Assembly (NCBI GenBank): GCA_907163375.1
Contig: CAJQUW010015453.1
Location: 124,001-188,000, forward strand
DNA: 64,000 bases
DNA from: Prostheceraeus crozeri
Taxonomy: Eukaryota; Platyhelminthes; Polycladida; Euryleptidae
Reading direction: 5' to 3'
The position numbers were made by a program, and so were the translations under genes. Every line of letters begins with the position of its first letter. Position 1 is the first letter of the stretch. Below the pieces are notes generated by a model. That model worked only from the letters and a program-made list of their open reading frames with translations, was not told the DNA's origin and ran no database searches. Positions 43,294 through 56,613 of this stretch are shown here, piece by piece.

Positions 43294-46200
43294 GTAGGTT
43301 ATGAAATCTGAATTCATTCATTTCATTTTGTATCGTGACTGTACTGTAGGGGTATTGTGAATGAATAACTGTAGAGGTTGATACAGTAAAGATGTGCCTG
43401 CACTCTGCAGGCATTGTACATTATTGAATCCAAGGCTTTCATTTATTTCAGTATTATGAGTTGTTCATTCAGTTCATGTCACAATTAATCATCCAGAAAA
43501 TTGTAGGAGATGTCACTTTGTGATAAGTGAATGACTTTGACTGTCGCGTAAATTATGCCAGCGAAATGTTCATAAAAATATCTTTAAATATTTAATTTTC
43601 ATTTCTTTCGGAAAGCAAATTGACAATTGCTTTTACATGCGCATTTTATATAGATTTATTATAAAACAAGTATTTTGCTGATAAGATTTCATTTATTGAA
43701 TAGTGTTTAATGAATTCACAGGCGATTAACTGACATCTTCATTATTGAAAGGACAGTTCTATTGAACACCCTTGAAATGTAATTTGTAAACTGTTCCGCT
43801 GTACAAAGTTTAGTTATTAGATCTTGCTTTTGTCTCTAACTATAAGTGATGATTAATGTTGGTATCAATTATGTAGCCTCGCAAGTTGTATGTGAAACAC
43901 TATTCAATCAATTTACTGTTTTCAGACTCATTTTTAAAGATAGGCATGTACTTTCAGAATTAAAATATCGTTTTATATGATTAGAGTGCAGTTATATTAC
44001 ATTTGATGAAACTGTACATACTTCAACGATATTTGATTAGATGAAAGAATTCACACATATTCAAAAGATTCAAGTATAGATCTACTCAAGTATGCAGTTG
44101 AAATATGGACTTGTATGAGGAGGAAGTACATGTAGTGGAACGCATACTCGATGTTTATTTCCAAATTATCTATATCTGCGTAGCTATAACTCCATGCAGT
44201 GTGAATTTATTGAAATGTGACCTTGTATGAGCAGAATGTAGTTATGTTATCTCTTTGATCGTTTACTCAAAGTATTTCAATGGTGCTCAAACTGAGCAAT
44301 CGGAACTTGTGTTAGTTAAATATCACATGTACGATACTCGATTGATAATTACGTGGTTCGCCGTCAGCAGTCATGCAATCTGAACATCATTTTTCTAGTA
44401 AATAAAGCAGTCGTATCTACGGAGGCATGCCCGTATCGTAGGCATGCGCTTAACATTTTTAAAGTTGAACCTACATACATGTATATGTCTTATTTGCCAT
44501 TTCGTATCCGTTTGAACACTAGATAGTTCAAATGATCTCTAAAACTTTCTATCAAATTTCCTATTTAAGTTTCAATCATGGCATTAAATACTGAGACATT
44601 TGCATCTGTTTCTATTTAAGTCTTCACTGATAAGAAGAAATGAAAAATAATCTGATGAATACTATTTATAGTTTCAATCGATAACCAAGCAGAACATTTC
44701 TCACTGCCCTTTTGTTATTCTAATTCATATAGAGCATTAATAGAGGAGAAATAAAATATTTGAGTAGGCCTATTGACGTTGTTAATGATCATGCGATGCT
44801 GCATTTCACAGCAGAAGATGCACGACGCATCCTGATTCAAATAATGCGCTTCCTTATCACTATATCAGACAATTAAAGTATAAAGACACTTATGATGGAA
44901 AAAATCTGTTTCCGTGTGATTTTTTTATTCAGTATTTTATTACATGATATTGTCTAATTATATGATAACGAATCCTCTTTCAATCCATCCGAAGATTTTC
45001 TTCAATGCGCCCTGTTCCATATCGATTGTTCAAGAAATATTGTCTTCGTGAAATATTTTCTCACTGGCTATGAGTCACAATTCTTAATCGATCAATCACG
45101 GCTTTGACACTTCATTTTAAGGCTACTGTGATTTACGTTGAACAGTGACACAATTGCTGATTATTATGTTTCTACAGTTGCGTTATTATTCTCTTTCAAT
45201 CCGCAGATTCATGATTTTTTCACAGTTGCATAACGGAAATGTTGCGATGTACTGAGACTAATCATATCGAATACTAATTCTTCATATTGATTCCATGAGT
45301 GTGATGAAAAATATCAGCGAATATGTCTCAATGTTACGCAATGAAGAGCACAGAGCGCTGATTAATAGAAAGTAATAATTACAGCGGGAACGCCAGATGG
45401 ATAGAGACACTTCAACACGGTCATAAGGTGACAGTTTGGTTAGCTTCGTCTGCAATTTTGCTAATTTGGTCAAAATTCTCGAAATTGAATATCGCTGGAA
45501 AATATCCAAGGATGTATTGACCTCTCTGTTTAGAGATGAAGATGAATTAGATTTGAGAGGGTCGAGGTTAGATCAAAGATGGATATTTCGAAATGTTCAT
45601 CAATGTTCAGCATGTGGAAATGGAATTTTATTAGTAGTTGCACGCAAAGGATAGTTATTAAGATTGAAATATATAATTACAATTGTGTACTAAATAACGA
45701 GATATTCCAAAGTAGCGGATTCCCGCTTCAGCCGGTTCGCTATCGTTTCCGTTCTCATTCTGTCTCATTAGACCATGTTTCTTATTTATTTACTGATTTT
45801 TGTGTTATCTATTAGAGGATGTATTCGGGCTATTATTTCAATGCACATTTTGGGAAGCATTACTTTGCAGTTGCAGAAAGTACGACACATAATCAGCCCG
45901 CTTCAACAGATTATTACCATGTTCAAATATATGAAGTAGAAACGGATAAATCATACGAAATTAGCGAATGAATTTAAGTTCTAAGTTATTGGATCTTCAG
46001 ATCCACTTATCTGATTACATGACCGGTCCCGATCTTACAATTCACAATTCACCGCGGAATGTTCACTTTCTAACAGTCGGCCTTAGAAAAGTCCACAGAA
46101 ACGAAAGTTCATCGTCCTCCGTAGCATATCACCTAATCCAGTTCGTCCATGGATAAAGACTTCGAAAAGATAACTCAAGGAAGGATTGCAGCAACCTTGC

Positions 46201-48360
46201 GCTAGTTAGAGTAACACCTAGGAGGTAGATCTGATACTACTCACTCATGTTGCTGATCATTTGAGTTTGACTCTTCACTCACTTTCATGAAAAACTATTT
46301 TTACACCTATTCCTTAAGCACTTTTCGTATCAGTGTAACCTTCAAAATAATAACAATTTATCATCTTCCCACAACTGAAAATTGCAGTTTGCTGTCATAC
46401 ATCGGGAATATATTCGAATCACAGCAGATAGTACATGAACACTGTGCACTTTGTGTGATGTTAGTAAATATTATATGAGTGTGCTCATATGTCGTGCACT
46501 TTTAACACGCTATCTACTATGCGATAGTGTTTATTATATTTTAAATATATATTTGTAATTTATTTTGACCTTTGTTTGCTGAATAATGGCCACTCAAAGT
46601 CCATGTGTGGAAAATGGCATAAAAGTTGATCACTAATTGATATTAATATCAAAAGTATGCAGAGTGAGTTTTTCATATTTCATTGGCACAGATAGGTAGT
46701 AAAAGTATAGTTAGATTCAGTATTGCTGCTTACAGATTGAATATGGAAGTTTTCATACGTTCTACATATTTCTGTCAAAATGTGTTCGCATGATGTAACC
46801 CGATGAGTATATTGTACTGCACTTGACATTTTTACGGATTTGCTACCTACATCAATTGAAAATGGACCTAATTAATCAATCTAGTGTACGTATTTCAAAA
46901 GCATAATGCTTATAGCTGCAACGTAGCATTCAACTTTCTTCTATGCTATCCTCCAATTATGAATCATTACAGGCGCAATTATCAAAGGAGTAATGTGATA
47001 TTTATCAGTATTCTATCATTTAGTTAACGTGAAATATAATTTCTACATAGTGTATGCACATTCGGATGAGGAGTCATATGATCTGGTGTGTTTTCATACT
47101 ATTCATCTCATTTCATTGGCATCTTATTTCTGTCATGTTTTTGTCTAATGGCTGTTCCTCTGATTTTTGCCAACTTCCGTCAAGGGAAGCGCGTCGAATA
47201 GGGATGTGGAATAGAAGAAATCGATATTTATGAGATTCAGCCATTTTATAATCTGACATGACAAAAACAATTTTGATTATTTAAGCGAAATATTTCTGTC
47301 TTGTATGAGCACTTAGCCATCACGCAATGCAACTCATCACTGATCCTTAATATATTTATTAGAAATGCGTTGATCAGATTTGGAAATTGAAGTCTAGTAG
47401 TTGCCGCTATATTGAAATGAAATGAGTGGGATGAACGGATAATATCAGGAATTCTTGTTTATACGTGAGTATGAATAATTGAAGCTAGTCGATAGAAGAA
47501 CTGTCGCGAATTGCGGATGAATTGTGTTTAATAACAGTCACTCACGAGCAAGCAGGACGCGAAAAACAGCATTTCGATGTCCATAATTCTGTCTAGAAAC
47601 GTTTCAAGGCAGCAAGGAACTGAATGTTGTTTCTTTTCTGCTAATGGCATTTTCAGTACCAAATTTCAGACAATTGGATTTCATAAAATCTGTCATCAGG
47701 TAGATATTTTCCTTTCAAAAGAAAAGTAACTTAAAAGCAGAATTTTTGAAATTTGCAATAATTTAAAAATGGGTTTTCGACTAATTTTCGTCTGTCAAAT
47801 TTCAGTGAATTTAAGAATATAAAAAAATCTTCGATTTCGTGCGCATTTAATGATGCACATCTTAAAAATCATCATTTCAGCATCTCATCAATAATGAATT
47901 CATCATATGAATTTAAAACCATTGAAAAAGTTCTGGTTGTTTAACTAATAATGAACTAATAAGAAAAGAGAACTAAGAAAATTGTTGAACTTGTTGCAAT
48001 TCACAGTAGACAAGATATGATGTATGTGTTTTCCTTCTTAGCATGCAACTCGCACCGCATTCAGCATTCTTTACTTTAGTTAAATTTCTATACATGTAAT
48101 ATGCATACATGCAAAATATACAACGTCTATCTGATACAATGTCAACGTGGTGTGGCACTTTGTGAAGCCGTTGAGCTTCATTCCGCACTAACGATGGATA
48201 TTGTGGTGTTGTGAAATGTCGGTCAATAATCCCAACAATTATTGTCTTGGAGCCATTTTTTCTTTGGATTTGCCGATGTAATCAGATTTAATTTTCAACT
48301 CGTGCAATGTATCTTCTCTGTTTTGATTGATGGGTATGTAGGAAACTAACCTAGCCTTTC
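43294..48360 (+). other. Presumed large intron, nothing recognised
   Basis: 5 kb of AT-rich DNA with no repeat ends or domains seen. The frame at 45436-45654 has a CxxC (QCSACGNG) but no other support. If 43080-43293 and 51317-51609 are one gene, this is intron. Confidence 0.5.
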
Positions 48361-48515
48361 CGGAGGAACCTTGCCTTGAAATGCAAAGGGATCCGAGGAC
48401 ATGTCAGAACATGAAGTCACACCCTTACCTGCCCCACCAACAAAGGGTTCCGTGAGGCGATTATTCTCCACAGCTGAATCATGTCATCTGAGCTGCGATC
48501 GAGCATGAAACATAA
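48361..48515 (+). other. GC-rich exon-like block
   Basis: A GC-rich island with more than one open frame. One reads GSEDMSEHEVTPLPAPPTKG and could end at a GTGAGG donor (48452). Another, after an acceptor-like CTAACCTAG, reads FPEEPCLEMQRDPRTC. Neither phase joins the neighbouring candidate exons simply. It may be a small exon of the 43-51 kb gene, but no product is recognised. Confidence 0.25.
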
Positions 48516-49664
48516 TCTGGTCAAGTGCCCGCAGTAGTTTTTTGCTAGACGATTGAACAAGGAATGTGGATTTGTAATTTGTTATGTACAATATTTTGAT
48601 TGGGTTTTATAATGCAAATTACAAAGTAATTTATCTCAATAATCACAATTTGAAGAATTCAAGGGTCTAACGAGAACTGTGTACAACTCCGTCAGCATGG
48701 ATGTTTTGCTGATGTAGATCTTAACTTAGTAGTAGGACACATAACTGTGAAATGGACCTCGTTAGACGTCTTTCTGCTTTTAACCAGCTTCCAAGATAGC
48801 GAGCGTATTGCGAATAGCGGAAATTTTGTTCCGCCTTTGTAAATTCTGCTAATCAATGTGATCGATCGATCACTTCTGTAGCCAGTACTGATCATGAATT
48901 GATAGGTGAAAAGAGAAGCATGATCGAAATATCGACCGATCGAGGAAAGTCGCATCGTTCAAATTATCTGGAGTACATTAATTGTTTGACTAGCTGCTCT
49001 CATCCCTGATTCTGAAATCAACCAACTTGTTAAATCATGAACTGTGTCAACTCTGACCTATGCTGTGGGTGTGTAAGCATTGCCTTTGGCGCATTCACAC
49101 TTATGGTATTGTAACGCTTGAAACTACCGCTGTGATCAAAGGCATTTCACACACAATGTCAGCTATGTTGCATAATTTGAACCTCGGTTTCCGAAATTTT
49201 GATAATTGCCAGGCATAAGTAAGCGATATTATGAAATAGTTTAAATGAAACAATGTGAAGATTGTTGCTGGTACTACATGTGTGCAACGATGTGCAGCGA
49301 TATGATAACGATGGCTTGATATGTTTGTCATATGCTGAGTCCATTTAAAGTACATTGCTTTTGGATGATTTTGTGACCATGAGATTCTTAATTATGAGCA
49401 ACTCAAGCAGCTATGCAAAATGGCTGGGTTATATGAGCCGGACATTGGCCGGAGATTTAAATTTCATTGAAATTGTTGGGCTGAGTGTGAAGCTCATCAC
49501 TTGAGTGTTGTTGGATGCATAATTGCCTTATTGAAACCATTTGTAATTGCCAATGGATTCTGCATAGTTGTAGACGTTTAATTTTGCCATCCACATGAAT
49601 TACAGAGTCACTTAGGTTGCTTCATTCTGTGTCATTTTCTTCCCTTCAGTTGAGGTTGGATAGT

Positions 49665-49862
49665 CTATTGGCACTTCTTATTAAACCGATCTTGGGCAAG
49701 GTGTTCATTGATTTTCAGTAGAGGGAGATCTTCCTCCACTTGGTTCCGCCATTCAATAGTGTTTCCAGCTCTTGATCATCGTTTCTCTCCTCACATGTCC
49801 AAACCTTCTCAGTTTTCTCTGCCTGTAACCGGATGCTATTGCGCACATTTTTAGAACCTTTT
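49665..49862 (-). mobile_element. 3' tail of a LINE reverse-transcriptase ORF, broken
   Basis: The minus strand reads ASGYRQRKLRRFGHVRRE, then in the next frame EWRNQVEEDLPLLKINEHLA + QDRFNKKCQ and a stop. R-LRRFGHV followed by RW--QVE-DL--L----LAQDR is the typical C-terminal tail of non-LTR retrotransposon ORF2 proteins. One frameshift separates the two blocks, and the rest of ORF2 is missing. The clade cannot be decided from this piece. Confidence 0.6.
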
Positions 49863-49900
49863 TGTAAAAAATATCTTGATCGTGCATTACAAAAGACAAT

Positions 49901-50290
49901 CTAAAAAATCTGTTAGTAGGCCAAGTGTTTCTTTCGATAGAAAACTTATAGAATTCACAAATTATATTGGCGATGTTAAGCTCCGATGCGCATTTCATTG
50001 ACCATCGGTCAATATTCTCAAGGAGTATAAAAAGATGATGACTCCATAACATGAACTAAGTACAAATTAACATCATTAATAAACAAAATTAATCAATATC
50101 ATCTTGAAATTTGTACTTAATTTATGTTATGAAGTCATCTTCCTTTTATACTCCGTGTTGATATTGAGCGAAAGCTAATGAAATACGTGTCGGAGCTTGA
50201 CATCATTTACATACAGTAATTTGTATTATTTGTAGACTTTCCATATTTTCTATCGAAACAAATATTTGGTCTATTCCCAGATTTTCTATT
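49901..50290. mobile_element. Large inverted repeat, about 390 bp (foldback MITE)
   Basis: Arms of about 165-180 bases pair at about 80%. The left carries TATAGAATTCAC, CTCCGATGCGCATTTCATTG, GGAGTATAAAAAGATGATGA. The right carries the inverse set (CTTTTATACTCCGTGTTGAT, AATGAAATACGTGTCGGAGC, TTTCTATCGAAACAAA). The spacer near 50070-50105 is AT-only. It directly adjoins the LINE tail. Confidence 0.75.
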
Positions 50291-51316
50291 TCTTTCAGAA
50301 GCTTTTGTTCATTCATGAGTTCTCGATATTTCACAAACCGGTCTCTTGGTGAAACATTTGGAAAGCTTGACCGCGTGAGAAGAGTTATTCGCCCGAAAAA
50401 TGTTTAGCGATTTTTCCCTCGCTTACTGTATCTTCTGTTTCCGAGTTTTAGCAGATTACTTGCAAGATAGTCTTATCCATGAAGTGAATCCTCCGCATTT
50501 AAGAACAAAATCGGCTCACTGTCAGCAGTTCAACTAACAAAAGTTGCGAGAATGAACTACATACAGTAAACTATAGGGATGGACTATATTAAATGCTCTA
50601 GGTGAAGATTGCATACTGGTGATAATTTAATGGAATGTTGGACCTGCAAGGACAGTGTCAGTAAATCTAGTACTTTTGAATTGCTGGATAGAAATTGTCA
50701 TAGTATCTCTATATTAAACTGGGACATGATATTTTATCGTGTGAGCAGGTGCCTTGAGGGCAGTTGAAAATGCGGTCACCTGATCCTTCTTGAACTATCG
50801 AGCAAGAGACCTGAGATTGAATAGTCGCACGGAGACCTTGAACCGATGACTTAGAACTGTTAAGATGACACGGAAAACAATGCATTACGTAGTTTTTGTT
50901 TGATTCGATAGGGTAATGCAATCAACGTCATGTTCCTGCTCTTGTCAAATGAATTTTCCGATCACTGTATTTCCGATTATACTTAACGGCTGTAGACCGG
51001 ACAGCTGATCACACAAAGTCAATTCTTCCTTGAAGTGAACATTATATATTTTAAGTTTGTTATCATATAGCCTTAAGCTACCATTTGCGCACTTGAATGT
51101 AATTGATCGTTGGAGACCACCTCGAAAGGTGTTGTTTCGATTTCATTGGTGTTTTATTGTCTATTAAACTCAACACAGCCGAACAATACCAACTCATTGT
51201 CCATAAGGAGGTCAGGATCGCCGATTATCGGTACAAATCATCACTCTCGCTTGTACTGCGCTTGACATTCTCACGATGACTTAGTCACGCGCTCAGTGCT
51301 GCTTCATCTTCTTCAG

Positions 51317-51609
51317 TGCCTTCGGGACTGGACATCACTTTGGCGTCGCCTCCGAGGTCACCGCTAGAGCCGATCAGCGAGTCACCATCTCCTCCTCAGC
51401 AACGGTCAGCGTTCCCGAAGCTGTCAATCTTCTCGCCGTCCAGTCGTCCTCTACAGGAGCGCGAACGATACGCCTCAGTTCGACCTGTCACTGTTCCTGT
51501 TCCTATTTGTGTCCCAGTGGTCAGCGCAGTTCAGGAACGATCATTAGAAGAAGGCATGAAGAGGTCCCACAATCCGTCCGCCGAGTCCATATTCTCTTTT
51601 ACTGACAAG
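51317..51609 (+). CDS. Ser/Pro-rich internal exon, same gene as 43080?
   Basis: The acceptor CATCTTCTTCAG ends at 51316 and the strong donor GTAAGC starts at 51610. The 293 nt begin with two bases of a codon, exactly the phase that the 43293 donor needs: A + TG gives Met. It then reads PSGLDITLASPPRSPLEPIS, ESPSPPQQRSAFPKLSIFSP and ends SAESIFSFTDK in phase 0. The low-complexity, SP-motif-rich composition suggests a disordered phosphorylated region. High GC and clean splice sites argue for a real exon. A second frame is also open, so the frame choice rests on phase and composition. Confidence 0.55.
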
Positions 51610-52985
51610 GTAAGCAACCAGGCATTGCTTGTCATGTTGCAATATTGTGAATCACACAATCCCACGGTGTCACACTGCATGAAACAGTCTATTTAGGAGG
51701 CATTGAAAGATAATTGTCAATCTCATGTTCTAGGCATTCCATTTCTTATGTGTATTCAGTGCATGTGAAGATTTTTTCTAGATTTATCGGTAGTTATATA
51801 AGTTCAATCTCATTTAAGTTATATCAATGATGACATTGTCATGTTGAAAACTCTTTTATTTCTGACGCTCCTTTCGAAATTTTTTGACCAAATATAGATT
51901 ACGTAAATTTGGTTTTGGTAGTTTCTTTAGTGAAAACTAACTTTATTATATTCATATTTGATCAATACATTTCAAAAGGAATGCCTCAAAGAAAATTATT
52001 TTCAGCATTAAATTATGGCCGTCTGTTCTTGCATGTTATCTGAACGAATACTTGCATTAGGAAACAGCATTTGCATATTACAGAAAAGGTTATCGAACAA
52101 GGTTTGCAAGTGTCATTAAACATCGTGGATATAAGGTCGATATTTACCATGGTTAGATTGGTTAGAAATTTGATGATCGAGCGATGTTATAATTGTTTGC
52201 GATTGAATTATATTGGATGAATAGCACTCAAAGCTGAGTGTGGATAATGAATAACATGGGAAGACACAGAGAGATTTTGCAAACTAATGTAACCTCCATT
52301 AAATGTAGGATAGAGAGAGAAGCATTCCATGTTTCACATTGACTTTCCCGACTCAAAGAGCTGTTCCGCGGAATAGAAGCTGATTATCATGACCGCATTG
52401 ATTTAGTTACTAATTCATATACCGCATGAAGAGAATGAGAGCACTTTGTGGCTCGAAAGATTTGTTGTTTTAGTTATCAAGAAATAAAATTATATTGCTT
52501 CTTGAGTGTCATATCACTGAATTTTCCACAACTCGGAGATAGAAATTGTTGAATCCTGGTTGATTTTGACATTTCAATGAGTCCGATATCTCTTCTATAA
52601 TGCATGTATTTGTTGCCATAGTTAAGAAAATCGAAACAGAATATTTGTCTTAACTACGAAACTTGTTACAGAACTTCCAGCAGTCAGTTTACATGTATTC
52701 GTGAACAGGAATATTCATATTCGCTTTCATAATCCCAAAATGAGAGCAGAACTCCGCTGATTCTATTGTTTTAAGTAACTGATTTTATGCGAATTGCTTC
52801 CAAATAGAAGAGACGAGAAGGATAACTTGAATTTGAGTTAAATAGATCGGTTCTCTGGTGATGTTTACTCCTGGACTTAAATTACTCGCTCACTGAATTC
52901 AATGAGTACATTGAAAATGAGAGTCAAATGTTTGATGAATGGAAATTCATTTCCAACATCTCTGAGAAGACTCAGGAATAATAAA
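51610..52985 (+). other. Presumed intron, nothing recognised
   Basis: AT-rich noncoding sequence after the GTAAGC donor. No repeat ends or domains seen. Confidence 0.5.
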
Positions 52986-53290
52986 AGGATGCATGAGTCA
53001 TCGTCACGCGCTCTGTTAGCGTGTTGTAGGTGTTCACTGTTGACGGCACTCGCTTGGGGAAAGAGGGATAGAGGTCGACGAGTACGAAAACACAGTACCT
53101 CAGGCGATCGTACGGATTTCCGGAACCCTTTTACCATCTTCGATAGATGCTGTTGCTGTGATCGGATGGCAAGAAAGAATTCTCGGCGCCCTGTTTGGGG
53201 ACATGGCGTTACAGATATGCGGTTACAGAGATGAACGACGCGAACAGCGCCAGATGATGACGACAACTTAGCGCAGCCCTAGACGAGAGA
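52986..53290. other. GC-rich exon-like block, strand undecided
   Basis: A CpG-rich island open in several frames. On the + strand one frame reads SSIDAVAVIGWQERILGALF, then GDMALQICGYRDERREQRQM to a TAG at 53268, without a convincing acceptor. On the minus strand a strong acceptor (TTTTTTTTCTCTCGTCTAG) precedes a frame with RREFFLAIRSQQQHLSKMVK and a GTACTG donor. The minus-strand frame runs open from 53266 to 52877. No product is recognised on either strand. Confidence 0.35.
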
Positions 53291-55285
53291 AAAAAAAGGC
53301 AAATGAAAAAATGATAAACGACAGCAGTTATCGCACAGCAGATTATCAAGCAATGATGCTGATGCTTTAGTTGTCTGTTCCAAATTTTCATTTGATCTTG
53401 GTGGAAATGCGAGGAATTTCATAGAGTACTGATTTTTCGATGTCTCCATCTTTTAGACATAAGAGATCTTTAGGTGCATTCCATTCATTTGGTGAGGAAT
53501 AGGAATTGTCTGAATCATCAATGATGCAGGAATATGGGCAATCAAAAGTCAAGCATTTAGTAATTGTGTAAAGGTACAAGTGGTGCTTATGAAAAGACAA
53601 ACAACGTTTTTCAAAAGTGTAAACTTATGGTCCAGCTCTTGCACTTCGATTATGAGTAAATAATAAGGGAACTGCACGCTTAACGTTCTCTCAATCCTTC
53701 TGGTAAAAGAAGCTCCGAATTCTATCGATCACTGATAATAGGCGAATATAAAACCTATTTCCTTCTATGCGGGTTGCCTAAGTGATGTAATCCGTGATTT
53801 TGAGGTCGTTACCTCATTATGTTGCTCGGACCGTGTCAACGACCGAAGTACTGTGCTGAGCTTATAAAAATTTTATTGTGTTTTCGTGGATCGTTAAAGG
53901 ACTTTAGAAAGTATTTTTACTATATGGAGGACCTTTATTCTTGCTTATAAAGTGATTTCATTAGGTTAATCACAATGAGTGGCAATAAACTAGGTTTTTG
54001 GAGGAAAGATATTTTTTAAAAAGATGAAGAAACAAAAGGAAATGGAGATGAATCATGGAAAATATGATCACGCATGCGTGATTTTTCTCTTCTATATTAG
54101 TTTTGCAATAGTATACAATCATGAAATAATGAAGCACGCAATCATGTACAGTTGCACATTTATAACGAGCAGTTGTTATTGGCAAGCTCAATAGACCTCA
54201 TTTGCAGTATACAAGCAGTGTATGTACATTAGGTTCATCACAATGTGTATAGCACTATCGATATTTCGACATCTATGTACTGTTGCTTGCAGATGTTGAT
54301 ATGCATCATGAACTCCTGTAGATATATAACACCTGGACTGTCACCAAGCAAAATTCAAATTTTTTGCGTACATCAGAGTCGAAGATTCATGTTTATCAGC
54401 TATTTTGTTACAATAGGAGTCCATGATATGCATGTATGTATGATGTAGTTGTAGCCTTATTGAAATCTATGCTATGTCCAGTTGCTATTGCTGTACTGTG
54501 AATTTCAAATTCTGGGATCAATTAAATAGACACTTCACCACATAGAAGTAGACTTTCTATGGTATTGTTAATTTCTATGCTTCACCAGCTAGGTGTTTTT
54601 GTCTCTAGACAAATAGGTAGCAGAGCATGGTTTCTTTAGAACCCATTCATTTGTTTGATTTCCTTGAATGTCACAGTGTATCCTTTCCATGTCAGTTTCG
54701 ACAAAATTATGGCTAGTAGAAAGAGGGACATTCTTTATGTAGAGGATAGAAGCGGGTATAAAAATAAAATAAGAAATAGATAATAGAAAATAAAAGGATT
54801 ACGATAGGGTTTTACACTTTTGCTTCCAACTTCATCCATTCTTGCTTTGAAATCATCTGCATTGAAATATTTTGCTAACGTCACATTTCCTGTTCCTGAT
54901 TTTGGCGGGCATCCTTCCACAGCAGCAAAGAAAAGGAAAATTGAATAACACATTGCAGTCGTTTTTAGTTATTTCTATAATGTTTGTACGAAGAAGAGGC
55001 GTCATAAAAACTGCTTCGAGACAACTTCTTGACTTCAATTCTACTTTGGCAGTCTAGTAATCAGACTAAATAAGATACTTTTTGAAATATGAATTATAGA
55101 ACCAATTTTAGGAAACTTTAACTTCAACATGCATCGCTATTTGTTCGAGAAAAATTTCATGCAATTTCAAGTCAATTATTTGGGATGTTTTGCCATCAAA
55201 ATTTCAAGAATCAATTGTCCTCGTCGGTCGGATTTAGTTTCCAGAACATTAGGATGCTGAGAGAATAGGATATTGTGATACATGA
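53291..55285. other. AT-rich stretch, nothing secure
   Basis: Only short frames. A minus-strand frame near 54850-54930 (CPPKSGTGNVTLAKYFNADD) has an acceptor-like upstream tract but no recognisable product. No repeats with ends were found. Confidence 0.4.
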
Positions 55286-55422
55286 ATGTTCAGTGTCAGT
55301 GGCCCCTCAAAAAGTCCGGACGACGATGACATGGTCCGACTTTGCTGGCGTATTGTTTTAATTTCAATCTGGATGCCCTCCATTCTGACCTCTAGTTGCA
55401 TTCTCGGGGAGATGCAGTATGT
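55286..55422 (+). CDS. Possible exon with one hydrophobic segment
   Basis: The frame from ATG 55286 reads MFSVSGPSKSPDDDDMVRLC, then WRIVLISIWMPSILTSSCIL and GEMQY, ending at a consensus GTAAGT donor (55423) with two bases over. The hydrophobic stretch could be a membrane helix. Composition is GC-richer than its surroundings. There is no homology call, and frames of this length occur by chance, so the donor is the main support. Confidence 0.25.
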
Positions 55423-56613
55423 GTAAGTAAGAATAGGTTGATAGAGGATCGGATTTTGGCACGAATGTGTAGGTAGACCGGTTTGAGTGTGTCCGACTGG
55501 AGCTACCTACCTCTAAAAATAAGTATGTACTGTAGCTAACCCCAACCTGTCACTTTATGATGGCTGTCCCACTATTCACCGGCTAGTATGGTTGCGTGCC
55601 CTGGATCTGGCAAAGTAAAGTCAAAAAATATAAAAGAGAACCAAAGGAGCGAATGTCAACGCGGTGGCAAATCATTGCTGTTTTCACAATTTTCACTTAG
55701 AAGTAATATGTTTGCGTATGAAATCATATTCTCCTGACAAAGGGCTCAATTCACATAGATTGGGTCATTGCTCAGTGAGAGACTCTCACGCGTGCTTCTC
55801 AACATTCTTGCAGTAGCATCATTGTGGGACACGCCCTCCACTAAACCGCACGAGAACCTGGATCATTGACACGATGCTTCTCTCAAGTGGTCGTGTTCCT
55901 GTCAATTTGGGGATGTTCTCTCCGTCTAAACAGTCAGTCTGGGGTCGTGCAGGCGTTGAGGGTAACTAAGCAACAACTACTTGCACCCTACAGTGTGCTG
56001 ACTGAAATGATTTTTTCATCAGCTTATCACTATTGTCATGAACACTTGGAGGTATTGAGATAGAGCACAAGTCTTGATAGTTATTAATTGTTGCCATAAC
56101 CATATTTTGTCAGAGATGCGTGAGTAGAGCTCAGTCAGCGACAGATGCACGTAAGTTTGAGCGACGTGTGACTCACTATCTGCATCTTGTGAAAAATGCA
56201 TAAGGAAATTATTTGTTCTGGCTCTTGGCCGGGTCCTTTGTCGAAGTAGCGCCTAGCGGAGGAGAAATAGAGATTGAATGTGTGATGAAGACGTGAGCCG
56301 CATCATGTCAAGTAATCCGCCTCTTCATTGAAATTCTACTAACATTGTATTCCGTTCTCATTAAGAGAAAAACTTCAACCTTCTCAAGTGGAATGAAAGT
56401 TACAGAATCTGATATCTCTAGTGGAAGTGAAATAGATCATTTTTCATTCTCGAATGCATACTGATTAAACTGCTTCACTCTTTCAAGCAGTGCTTCATGT
56501 ATTTGCATTCGTGCATTGACTTATTGCTTGGAAGACTAAATGACAGAATAGGAATAGGAAGAAAATGTGCATTTCAGCTATGAAACTGACTTAATTTCCA
56601 AATAGGATGACAC

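Noticed and set aside
52902-53234. 110-codon plus-strand frame with CCRCS and CCCCD clusters
   Set aside because: Cys clusters arise from TGT/TGC runs. Other frames of the same block look more protein-like, so this frame was not chosen.
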